A stretch of DNA of 64,000 nucleotides, from positions 1,510,501 through 1,574,500 of the forward strand of contig NZ_CP098360.1 in NCBI RefSeq assembly GCF_030388245.1. Direction: 5' to 3'. A program made the translations under genes and the position numbers. This DNA comes from Paracoccus sp. TOH (GTDB lineage: Bacteria > Pseudomonadota > Alphaproteobacteria > Rhodobacterales > Rhodobacteraceae). Shown here piece by piece: positions 1-7,384 of this stretch (the first letter of the stretch is position 1; the number at the start of each line of letters is the position of its first letter). Under the pieces are notes generated by a model, which had not been told where the DNA came from, did no database searches, and was given only the letters and a program-made list of their open reading frames with translations.

Positions 1-2
1 CC

Positions 3-488
3 GATGCCTGCGGCCCCTCGGTGCGGCTGGCGATCAAATGGCCCAATGACGTGCTGCTGAACGGCGGCAAGGTGGCCGGTATCCTGCTGGAAAGTTCCGG
101 CTCGGGTTCGGGCGTGCAGGCCGTCGCGGTCGGCATCGGCGTCAACCTGGCCGCCGCACCGGATGCGGCGGCGGTCGAGCCCGGCGCCGTGCCGCCGGTT
201 TCGGTGCGGGGCGAGACCGGCCATGCCGTCGACCCCGAGGATTTCCTCGACCTGCTGGCCCCGGCCTTCGCGCGCTGGCAGGCACAGCTCGACACCTACG
301 GCTTCGCGCCGATTCGCAATGCCTGGCTGGCCCGCGCGGCGAAGCTGGGCGAGCCCATCACCGCCCGCACCGGGCGGCTGGAAAGCCACGGCATCTTCGA
401 GGGCATCGACGACAGCGGCGCGCTGATCCTGCGCACGGCGGCCGGGCGGCAGGTTATTCCCGCCGCCGATGTCTATTTCGGGGGCTAG
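3..488 (+). CDS. birA: Biotin--[acetyl-CoA carboxylase] ligase, C-terminal part (5' end outside window)
   Basis: Joins biotin to the lysine of biotin carboxyl carrier proteins using ATP, in the cytoplasm. The reading frame is already open at base 3 and shows the family signature KWPNDVLLNGGKVAGILLE, followed by a VGIGVNL strand and the small C-terminal SH3-like domain (about the last 50 residues, ending VIPAADVYFGG). The N-terminal catalytic half, including the biotin-binding GRGR loop, lies before the window. The stop at 486-488 is 4 bases before coaX, so the two are probably co-transcribed. This is the catalytic-domain type; a DNA-binding domain cannot be judged from what is visible. Confidence 0.9.
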   Translation, partial: DACGPSVRLAIKWPNDVLLNGGKVAGILLESSGSGSGVQAVAVGIGVNLAAAPDAAAVEPGAVPPVSVRGETGHAVDPEDFLDLLAPAFARWQAQLDTYGFAPIRNAWLARAAKLGEPITARTGRLESHGIFEGIDDSGALILRTAAGRQVIPAADVYFGG

Positions 489-492
489 GGCC

Positions 493-1272
493 ATGCTGCT
501 TTGCATCGACACCGGCAACACCAACACGGTCTTTTCGGTCTGGGACGGCGAACGGTTCGTCGGCCTGTGGCGCATCTCGACCGACCATCGCCGCACGGCG
601 GACGAGTACTTCGTCTGGCTGTCCACGCTGATCTCGTTGCAGAAGCTGGAACTGAACATCGACGCCTGCATCATCAGCTCGACCGCGCCGCGGGTGGTGT
701 TCAACCTGCGGGTGCTCTGCAATCGCTATTTCGATACCCGTCCGCTGGTGGTGGGCAAGCCGGACTGCCTGCTGCCGGTGGCGCCGCGCGTCGATTTCGG
801 CACCGTGGTCGGCCCCGACCGGCTGGTGAACACCGTCGGCGCCTTCGACCGGCACGGCCCGGACCTGATCGTGGTCGATTTCGGCACCGCCACCACCTTC
901 GACGTGGTGGACACCGACGGCGCCTATGTCGGCGGCGTCATCGCGCCGGGGGTGAACCTGTCGCTCGAGGCGCTGCACATGGGCGCGGCGAGCCTGCCGC
1001 ATGTCGACGTGACCATGCCCGTCAAGGTGATCGGCACCAATACGGTGGCCTGCATCCAGTCGGGGATCTTCTGGGGTTATATCGGCCTGGTGCAGGGCGT
1101 GGTGGACAAGATTCGCGAGGAACGCGGACGGCCGATGCAGGTTATAGCTACGGGCGGGCTGGCGCCGCTGTTCGACCAGGGATTTGATTTATTTGACGCG
1201 ATCGAGGACGATCTGACCATGCATGGCCTGCGCCTGATCCACGATTACAACAAGGAGTTGGGCAATGGCTGA
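493..1272 (+). CDS. coaX: Type III pantothenate kinase
   Basis: Phosphorylates pantothenate with ATP, the first step of coenzyme A synthesis; cytoplasmic. The 259-residue length is normal for CoaX. The N-terminal phosphate loop reads DTGNTNTVF, with the catalytic Asp at residue 6. The GPDRLVN motif lies near residue 110 and the DFGTATTFD motif near 130, the usual acidic and ATP-binding elements of the ASKHA fold. The start at 493 gives the canonical MLLCIDTGNTN beginning; an in-frame start 24 bases upstream would only add an unrelated octapeptide overlapping birA. The last 8 bases overlap rnj. birA-coaX-rnj is a familiar order in Rhodobacterales. Confidence 0.95.
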   Translation: MLLCIDTGNTNTVFSVWDGERFVGLWRISTDHRRTADEYFVWLSTLISLQKLELNIDACIISSTAPRVVFNLRVLCNRYFDTRPLVVGKPDCLLPVAPRVDFGTVVGPDRLVNTVGAFDRHGPDLIVVDFGTATTFDVVDTDGAYVGGVIAPGVNLSLEALHMGAASLPHVDVTMPVKVIGTNTVACIQSGIFWGYIGLVQGVVDKIREERGRPMQVIATGGLAPLFDQGFDLFDAIEDDLTMHGLRLIHDYNKELGNG

Positions 1273-2941
1273 GCGCCTGATCTATCTGCCGCTGGGCGGC
1301 GCGGGCGAAATCGGCATGAACGCCTATGTCTACGGCTATGGTCAGCCGGGACGCGAGCGGCTGATCGTCGTCGATCTGGGCGTGACCTTCGGCGACATGG
1401 ACAGCGCGCCGGGCATCGACCTGATCATGGCCGATGTGGCCTGGCTGGAAGCCAATCGCGACCGCATCGACGCGATCTTCATCACCCACGGGCACGAGGA
1501 TCACGTCGGCGCGCTTGGCCTGCTCTGGCCCAAGCTGCAAAAGCCGGTGCATTGCCGCCGCTTCACCGGCGCGCTTGCGCGGTTGAAGCTCGAGGAGGCC
1601 GGCCAGCCCGTCGACCAGATCCACATCCATGCGCCGCGCCCCGACGTGGTGACGGCGGGTCCGTTCCGGGTGCAATTCGTCCCGGTCAGCCATTCGATCC
1701 CGGAAAGCTCGGCGCTGATCATCGACACGCCGGCGGGGCGGATCGTGCATACCGGCGATTTCAAGCTGGACGGCACCCCGGTGGTGGGCGAGGCCTTCGA
1801 CCCGATCCTCTGGCACGAGATCGCGAACGAGGGGCAGGGGGTCAAGGTGCTGACCTGCGATTCGACCAACGTCTTCTCGCCCCATCCCGGCCGGTCCGAG
1901 GCGGTGCTGGCCAATCCGCTGCTGGATTTCGTCATGGCGCAGCGGCAGCTGGTGGTAGCGACGACCTTCGCCAGCAACATTGCCCGGCTCAAGACCCTGG
2001 CCGAGGCCGGCATCGCCGCCGGCCGCAAGATCTGCCTTTTGGGCCGGGCCATGCGCCGCATGGTCACCGTCGCGGTCGAGACCGGCATCCTGACCAGCTT
2101 CCCCCCGGTCATCAGCCCCGAGGAAGCCTCGGAACTGCCGCGCGACAAGGTGATGCTGATCGTCACCGGCAGCCAGGGCGAGCGCCGCGCCGCCAGCGCT
2201 CAGCTGTCGCGCGGCCGCTATCTGGGCATCCAGCTGAAGGACGGCGACAGCTTCCTGTTCAGCTCGCGCACCATCCCCGGCAACGAGCGCGGGGTGATCC
2301 GCATCATGAACGCGCTCTCGGAAATGGGCGTCGACCTGTATGACGCCGATGACGGGCTCTATCACGTCTCGGGCCATGCCAACCGCCCGGATATCGAGGC
2401 GGTGCATGACCTGCTGAAGCCGCAGATCGTCATCCCGATGCATGGCGAGCACATGCATCTGCGCGAACATGCCAAGCTGGCCGAGGCGCGCGGCATTCAT
2501 GCGATGGTGGCGACCAACGGCACCATGCTGGACCTGTCGGGCGAAGCGCCGCGGGTGGTGGACCAGATCGACACCGGCCGGCTCTATCTCGACGGCACGG
2601 TGCTGATCGGCGCCATGGACGGGGTGGTGCGCGACCGCATCCGCATGGCGCTGAACGGCCATGCCATGGTCTCGGTGATCATCGACGAGGACGACACGCC
2701 GCTGCCCGACGCTTGGGTGGAACTGTCCGGTCTGCCGGAACAGGGCCGCGCCGGCGTGCCGCTGGCCCGCAACATCGAAAGCGAGTTGGCCGAGTTCCTG
2801 GAACGCGCCGATGACCGCACGGTCATGGACGACGACCGCCTGGAGGAAGGGATCCGCAAGATCACCCGGCAAGTCTCGATGGAGGAGATCGGCAAGAAGC
2901 CCGAGGTGACGGTGGTGATCTCGCGCCTGGCCGCGGAATGA
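1265..2941 (+). CDS. rnj: Ribonuclease J
   Basis: Metallo-beta-lactamase/beta-CASP ribonuclease with endo- and 5'-3' exonuclease activity, used in mRNA turnover and rRNA maturation. It has 558 residues, the usual size. The metal-binding motif THGHEDH is at residues 74-80, with a second cluster around VPVSHSIPES and HTGDFKLDG. The beta-CASP region follows (TFASNIARLKTL, GRAMRRM), then the motif C histidine in IPMHGEHMHLREHA. The C-terminal third carries the RNase J-specific domain. The ATG overlaps the coaX stop by 8 bases, so translation is probably coupled. Confidence 0.95.
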   Translation: MAERLIYLPLGGAGEIGMNAYVYGYGQPGRERLIVVDLGVTFGDMDSAPGIDLIMADVAWLEANRDRIDAIFITHGHEDHVGALGLLWPKLQKPVHCRRFTGALARLKLEEAGQPVDQIHIHAPRPDVVTAGPFRVQFVPVSHSIPESSALIIDTPAGRIVHTGDFKLDGTPVVGEAFDPILWHEIANEGQGVKVLTCDSTNVFSPHPGRSEAVLANPLLDFVMAQRQLVVATTFASNIARLKTLAEAGIAAGRKICLLGRAMRRMVTVAVETGILTSFPPVISPEEASELPRDKVMLIVTGSQGERRAASAQLSRGRYLGIQLKDGDSFLFSSRTIPGNERGVIRIMNALSEMGVDLYDADDGLYHVSGHANRPDIEAVHDLLKPQIVIPMHGEHMHLREHAKLAEARGIHAMVATNGTMLDLSGEAPRVVDQIDTGRLYLDGTVLIGAMDGVVRDRIRMALNGHAMVSVIIDEDDTPLPDAWVELSGLPEQGRAGVPLARNIESELAEFLERADDRTVMDDDRLEEGIRKITRQVSMEEIGKKPEVTVVISRLAAE

Positions 2942-2978
2942 CTTGACCTCGACCCGCGCCCGGGGCATGGGCGCGGGC

Positions 2979-3680
2979 ATGAGCGAATTCGATCCGAACC
3001 CTCCGCGCCGCAACTTCTACGGCCGCCGCCACGGCAAGACCCTGCGCCAGAGCCAGAAGGGCTACCTGTCCGAGGATCTGGGCAGCCTGCGCCCGCGCGG
3101 CATCACCGAGCAGGAGAACCCCGAGAGGACGCCCGTAGACCCGGCAGCCATCTTCGGCGACGCCCGCCCGGTCTGGCTCGAGATCGGCTTCGGCGGCGGC
3201 GAGCACATGGTGCACATGGCGGCGCGCTATCCCGAGATCGGTATCATCGGCTGCGAACCCTTCATCAACGGCGTCGCCATGCTGCTGGGCAAGATCCGCA
3301 ATGCCGGGGTGCAGAATGTCAGCGTGCATCCCGGCGACGCGCGCGACCTGATGGACGTGCTGCCCGATGCCTCGATCAGCAAGGCGTTCCTGAACTATCC
3401 CGACCCCTGGCCCAAGGCACGCCATCACCGCCGCCGCTTCGTGACCCCCGAGCACCTGATCCCGCTCGCCCGCGTCATGAAGCCGGGCGCCGAGTTCCGC
3501 GTCGCCACCGACATTCCCGACTACGTGCGCCAGACGCTCGAGGAGGTGCCGCAGGCCGGCTTCGCACTGGTCGCCGAGGGGCCGCAGGCATGGGACGACT
3601 GGCCCAGCACCCGCTACGAACAGAAGGCGCTGCGCGAGGGCCGGGCGCCGCATTACGTCACCTTCCGCCGGCAGGCATGA
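2979..3680 (+). CDS. trmB: tRNA (guanine(46)-N7)-methyltransferase
   Basis: SAM-dependent enzyme that makes m7G at position 46 in the variable loop of tRNAs. The SAM-binding loop reads EIGFGGGEHMVHMA, followed by GCEPFINGV, and the family hallmark NYPDPWPKARHHRRR carries the catalytic Asp. The start MSEFDPNPPRRNFYGRR (2979) is preferred; an in-frame ATG at 2967 and a longer frame from 2943 add only low-complexity residues. At 233 residues it has typical length. It follows rnj by 37 bases and may belong to the same transcript. Confidence 0.92.
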   Translation: MSEFDPNPPRRNFYGRRHGKTLRQSQKGYLSEDLGSLRPRGITEQENPERTPVDPAAIFGDARPVWLEIGFGGGEHMVHMAARYPEIGIIGCEPFINGVAMLLGKIRNAGVQNVSVHPGDARDLMDVLPDASISKAFLNYPDPWPKARHHRRRFVTPEHLIPLARVMKPGAEFRVATDIPDYVRQTLEEVPQAGFALVAEGPQAWDDWPSTRYEQKALREGRAPHYVTFRRQA

Positions 3681-3753
3681 ATTTCCGCCGGGCTGATTGC
3701 GCCCGGTCGCCGTGACCGCTATCACCTTGCGCGACAAGCACGAGGGGGCCTTC

Positions 3754-5085
3754 ATGTCACATTCCGCCGAACCGCTTCCGATGACCGCCCGCCGTTCGGG
3801 TCCCCTGACGGGCGAGGCCAAGGTGCCGGGCGACAAGTCGATCAGCCACCGCGCGCTGATCCTCGGCGCGCTGGCGGTGGGCGAGACGCATATCACCGGC
3901 CTGCTGGAAGGCCAGGACGTGCTGGACACCGCATCGGCGATGCGGGCCTTCGGCGCCCGGGTGGAACGGCTGGGCGAGGGGGAATGGCGCGTCGACGGCG
4001 TCGGCACCGGCGGCTTTGCCGAGCCCGAGGGCGTGATCGACTGCGGCAATTCCGGCACCGGCGTGCGGCTGATCATGGGCGCCATGGCCACGACGCCGAT
4101 CACCGCCACCTTCACCGGCGATGCCAGCCTGTCGCGCCGCCCGATGGGCCGCGTCACCGACCCGCTGGAACTGTTCGGCTGCGCAGTGACAGCGCGCGAG
4201 GGCAAGTGCCTGCCGGTGACCATCAAGGGCGCCGCCGATCCGGTGCCGGTGCGCTACAGGACCCCGGTCGCCTCGGCGCAGATCAAGTCGGCCGTGCTGC
4301 TGGCGGGCCTGAATGCGCCGGGCGAAACCGTGGTGATCGAATCCGAGCCGACCCGCGACCATACCGAGCGGATGTTGGCCGGCTTCGGCGCCAGCATCCG
4401 CACCGAGACCACCGACGAGGGCCATGTCATCACCCTGCAGGGCCGGCCGGAACTGAAACCGCAGCCGGTGGCGGTGCCGCGCGACCCGTCCAGCGCCGCC
4501 TTCCCGGTGGCGGCGGCGCTGATCGTGCCGGGCTCCGAGATCCGTGTGCCCGGCGTCAGCCGCAACCCGACCCGGGACGGGCTCTATGCGACGCTGCTGG
4601 AAATGGGCGCCGACATCACTTTCGAGAACCCGCGCGAAGAAGGCGGCGAGCCGGTGGCCGACCTGCTGGTGCGCCACGGCCCGCTGAAGGGCGTGACCGT
4701 GCCGCCGGACCGCGCCGCCAGCATGATCGACGAATTCCCCATCCTGTCGGTCATCGCCTGCTTCGCCGCGGGCGCGACCGTCATGCAGGGTGTCCATGAA
4801 CTCCGGGTCAAGGAAAGCGACCGCATCGACGCCATGGCGGTCGGCCTGCGCGCCAATGGCGCCAAGGTCGAGGACAGCCCGGACAGCATGACCGTCCACG
4901 GCCAGGGCGGGCTGACCGGCGGCGCCACCTGCGCCACGCATCTCGACCACCGCATCGCCATGTCCTTCCTGGTCGCCGGCCTGGCCTCCGAGCAGCCGAT
5001 CCGCGTGGACGACGGCGGCCCGATCACCACCTCCTTCCCGGATTTCCTGCCGCTGATGCGCGGCCTCGGCGCGCAGATCGACTAA
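3754..5085 (+). CDS. aroA: 3-phosphoshikimate 1-carboxyvinyltransferase (EPSP synthase, class II type)
   Basis: Condenses shikimate-3-phosphate with PEP to EPSP in the shikimate pathway; cytoplasmic. It has 443 residues. Substrate-binding signatures are [12 protein letters not shown] near residue 24, [23 protein letters not shown] and NPTRDGL, ending with [14 protein letters not shown]. These follow the Agrobacterium CP4 (class II) pattern rather than the E. coli class I pattern. The PEP-site loop reads CGNSGTG, with Gly at residue 101 where CP4 has Ala100. The start at 3754 has a GAGGGGG ribosome site 7 bases upstream; an upstream in-frame start at 3697 has none. Confidence 0.95.
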   Translation: MSHSAEPLPMTARRSGPLTGEAKVPGDKSISHRALILGALAVGETHITGLLEGQDVLDTASAMRAFGARVERLGEGEWRVDGVGTGGFAEPEGVIDCGNSGTGVRLIMGAMATTPITATFTGDASLSRRPMGRVTDPLELFGCAVTAREGKCLPVTIKGAADPVPVRYRTPVASAQIKSAVLLAGLNAPGETVVIESEPTRDHTERMLAGFGASIRTETTDEGHVITLQGRPELKPQPVAVPRDPSSAAFPVAAALIVPGSEIRVPGVSRNPTRDGLYATLLEMGADITFENPREEGGEPVADLLVRHGPLKGVTVPPDRAASMIDEFPILSVIACFAAGATVMQGVHELRVKESDRIDAMAVGLRANGAKVEDSPDSMTVHGQGGLTGGATCATHLDHRIAMSFLVAGLASEQPIRVDDGGPITTSFPDFLPLMRGLGAQID

Positions 5086-5090
5086 GGCGC

Positions 5091-5116
5091 AGGGGCGCCC
5101 GTCACGGGTGGCGCCC
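5091..5116 (+). terminator. Possible terminator after aroA
   Basis: Immediately downstream of the aroA stop, GGCGCC at 5095-5100 pairs with GGCGCC at 5111-5116, extended by CAGG/CCTG with one bulge, over a loop of about 10 bases. There is no strong U-tract (CTTCTGCTTTC follows), so this may instead be a 3'-end processing hairpin. Confidence 0.4.
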
Positions 5117-5190
5117 TGCTTCTGCTTTCCCCGAATAGCCGAATCCCACCGCGAAACCGAACCGGGCCGCGCCGCCCTGCTGCGCCCCGG

Positions 5191-5237
5191 CCTTCACCGT
5201 TTCCCAAATACCCCGGCACCCGCGCCGCCGGGCGCGG
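5191..5237. repeat. Copy 1 of a dispersed GTTTCCCAAATACCCC repeat at a convergent junction
   Basis: The sequence TTCACCGTTTCCCAAATA continuing into CCCCGG (5193-5216) recurs, reverse-complemented, at about 38645-38668. Both copies are followed by a GC-rich hairpin-prone stretch, here CCGCGCC/GGGCGCGG at 5218-5237. This copy lies between the convergent genes aroA and prpE. Its position suggests a transcription-termination or mRNA 3'-end element, but that is inference. Confidence 0.65.
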
Positions 5238-5239
5238 CC

Positions 5240-7147
5240 TCAGCCCGTCTTGGCGGCGGCCAGCGGATAGCCGATCCCGGCCAGCGCCGCGCGGATCTCG
5301 TCCAGGATCGCCGGGTCGTCGATGGTGGCCGGGGCCTTGAACGGCGCGCCATCGGCGATCTTGGCCATGGTGGCGCGCAGGATCTTGCCCGAGCGGGTTT
5401 TGGGCAGCCGCTCGACCACGCAGGCCGACTTGAAGGCCGCCACCGGGCCGATCCTGTCGCGCACCAGCCGCACCACCTCCGCCACCACCTTGTCAGGGGG
5501 GGTCGCAACCCCGGCCTTCAGGCACAGGAATCCGACCGGAGACTGACCTTTCAGGCTGTCCGCCACGCCGATCACCGCGCATTCCGCCACGTCGGGATGC
5601 GACGCCAGCACCTCCTCCATCGCCCCGGTCGACAACCGGTGCCCGGCGACGTTGATCACGTCGTCGGTGCGGGCCATGATGTAGAGATAGCCGTCCTCGT
5701 CGATATAGCCCGCATCGCCGGTCTCGTAATAGCCGGGGAAATGCTCCAGATAGGACTTGCGAAAGCGGCTTTCCGCATGCCACAGCCCCGGCAAGGTGCC
5801 GGGTGGCAGCGGCAGCTTGATCGCGATGGCGCCCAGCGTGCCGGCAGGGACCGGATTGCCGCCCTCGTCCAGCACCTGCACGTCATAGCCGGGCATCGGC
5901 ACCGAGGGGCTGCCCAGCTTGGTCGGCAGCATCTCGATGCCGATGGGATTGGCGGCGATGGCCCAGCCGGTCTCGGTCTGCCACCAGTGATCGACCACCG
6001 GCACGCCCAGATGCTCCTGCGCCCATTTCACCGTGTCGGGGTCGGCGCGCTCGCCGGCCAGGAACAGCGCCTGCAGGTCGTGCAGCTTGTAGCGCTTGAT
6101 CCATTCGCCCTGCGGATCCTCGCGTCGGATGGCGCGCAAGGCGGTGGGGGCGGTGAAGAAGCTCTTGATGCGGTGGTTCTGGATGATGCGCCAGAACACG
6201 CCCGGATGCGGCGTGCCGACCGGCTTGCCCTCGAAGACCACGGTGGTGGCGCCGGCGATCAGCGGCCCGTAGCAGATATAGGAATGCCCGACGACCCAGC
6301 CCACGTCCGAGGCGGCCCAGAAGCGGTCGCCGGGATCGATGTTGTAGATGTTGGTCATCGACCATTGCAGCGCCACCAGATGCCCGGCGGTGTGGCGCAC
6401 CACGCCCTTGGGCTGGCCGGTGGTGCCCGAGGTGTAAAGGATATAGGCTGGGTGGTTGCCCTCGACCGGCACGCATTCGGCGGGCTTCACGCCGTATTGG
6501 AAGCCGTGCCAGTTGAAGTCGCGGCCCTCGACCAGCTTCGCCACCTCCTGCTCGCGCTGGAAGATTACGCAGAACTCGGGCTTGTGCCCGGCCATGTCGA
6601 TGGCGGCGTCGAGCAGCGGCTTGTAATGCACCACCCGGTTGGGTTCGAGCCCGCAGGAGGCGGCGATGATCGCCTTGGGCTGGCAGTCGTCGATGCGCAC
6701 CGCCAGTTCGTTCGCCGCGAAGCCGCCGAAGACCACGGAATGGATGGCGCCCAGCCGGGCGCAGGCCAGCATGGCCTCCAGCGCCTCGGGGATCATCGGC
6801 ATGTAGATGATGACCCGGTCGCCCTTTTCGACGCCGCGCATCCGCAGCGCCCCGGCCAGCGAGGCGACGCGATCCCGCAATTGCCGATAGGTGATGCCCT
6901 TGGACGACAGGGTGATCGGGCTTTCGTGCTGGATGGCGACCTGGTCGCCGCGCCCGGCCAGAACGTGGCGGTCCACGGCGTTCCAGCAGGTGTTGACCAT
7001 GCCGTCCGAGAACCATTCGTAGATCGGGGCCTTGTCGTCGAAAAGCGCCTTCGAGGGTCTCTGCTGCCAGTCGATCGCCTCGGCGGCCTGCATCCAGAAT
7101 CCATCGGGATCTGCCTGCCAGGCGGAATAGACGTCACGATATCCCAT
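5240..7147 (-). CDS. prpE: Propionyl-CoA synthetase (propionate--CoA ligase)
   Basis: Adenylate-forming enzyme converting propionate, ATP and CoA to propionyl-CoA, the entry to propionate assimilation; cytoplasmic. It has 635 residues. An N-terminal ACAS segment (GYRDVYSAWQADPDGFW, YEWFSDGMVNTCWNAVDRHV) is followed by the P-loop YTSGTTGQPKGVVR near residue 238, the A5 motif WWQTETGW, the hinge YYETGDAGYIDEDGYLYIMAR, and the C-terminal PKTRSGKILR, whose Lys is the usual acetylation and catalytic residue. The GGFAANELAVRIDDCQPK stretch and length fit PrpE/ACSS3 better than acetyl-CoA synthetase. A GGGGAGGAG ribosome site precedes the ATG. Candidate ScfR-family operators lie upstream. Confidence 0.88.
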   Translation of the reverse strand: MGYRDVYSAWQADPDGFWMQAAEAIDWQQRPSKALFDDKAPIYEWFSDGMVNTCWNAVDRHVLAGRGDQVAIQHESPITLSSKGITYRQLRDRVASLAGALRMRGVEKGDRVIIYMPMIPEALEAMLACARLGAIHSVVFGGFAANELAVRIDDCQPKAIIAASCGLEPNRVVHYKPLLDAAIDMAGHKPEFCVIFQREQEVAKLVEGRDFNWHGFQYGVKPAECVPVEGNHPAYILYTSGTTGQPKGVVRHTAGHLVALQWSMTNIYNIDPGDRFWAASDVGWVVGHSYICYGPLIAGATTVVFEGKPVGTPHPGVFWRIIQNHRIKSFFTAPTALRAIRREDPQGEWIKRYKLHDLQALFLAGERADPDTVKWAQEHLGVPVVDHWWQTETGWAIAANPIGIEMLPTKLGSPSVPMPGYDVQVLDEGGNPVPAGTLGAIAIKLPLPPGTLPGLWHAESRFRKSYLEHFPGYYETGDAGYIDEDGYLYIMARTDDVINVAGHRLSTGAMEEVLASHPDVAECAVIGVADSLKGQSPVGFLCLKAGVATPPDKVVAEVVRLVRDRIGPVAAFKSACVVERLPKTRSGKILRATMAKIADGAPFKAPATIDDPAILDEIRAALAGIGYPLAAAKTG

Positions 7148-7275
7148 GAAACAACTCCTCCCCGAGCTATTCCGTGGTTGTTAGGCGAGCGAAAAGCGGT
7201 TGTGCAAGAATGTTAACGCCCACAGCCGGGGGTGCGACAAAAAGTTTTGCAGAATCCTGCCGCCAAACGGCGGAT

Positions 7276-7289
7276 GGCTTTGCAAAGCC
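7276..7289. promoter_or_regulatory. TTTGCAAA operator-like palindrome 1 upstream of prpE
   Basis: GGCTTTGCAAAGCC is a perfect 14-bp dyad 129 bases upstream of the prpE start. TTTGCAAA is the core recognised by short-chain fatty-acid regulators of the ScfR group (RamB of Corynebacterium, PrpR of Mycobacterium, PccR of Rhodobacter). Binding here is inferred from the motif and from the nature of the controlled gene. Confidence 0.55.
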
Positions 7290-7326
7290 GGGGTTTCTTT
7301 GCGCATGGCTGAAAAATGCCCGGGCC

Positions 7327-7334
7327 TTTGCAAA
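7327..7334. promoter_or_regulatory. TTTGCAAA operator-like site 2 upstream of prpE
   Basis: A second exact TTTGCAAA core lies 48 bp (centre to centre) from the first. Partial matches TTTGCA (7246-7251) and TTTGCG (7298-7303) lie nearer the gene. The cluster suggests several ScfR-type regulator sites in the prpE leader; the regulator gene is not in this window. Confidence 0.5.
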
Positions 7335-7345
7335 ATGGCCGCCGG

Positions 7346-7377
7346 GGAAACGGGCCGCGGCAGAATCACCGCGGCCC
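7346..7377 (-). terminator. Terminator hairpin downstream of maeB
   Basis: GGGCCGCGG (7352-7360) and CCGCGGCCC (7369-7377) form a perfect 9-bp stem with an 8-base loop, 7 bases after the maeB stop. On the minus strand it is followed by GTTTCCCC, a weak U-tract. It separates maeB from the prpE promoter region. Confidence 0.7.
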
Positions 7378-7384
7378 GCGCCGT

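Noticed and set aside
212..290. Acidic low-complexity linker of CobT (protein residues 212-290, encoded around 42.9-43.1 kb) considered as an unusual insertion.
   Set aside because: An acidic linker before the von Willebrand domain is normal for CobT.
5108..7216. Very long open frame on the plus strand opposite prpE (and similar ones opposite pepP, cobT and acyl-CoA synthetase).
   Set aside because: These are antisense shadows of clear genes, rich in His/Arg/Gly, with no recognisable motif; expected at high GC.
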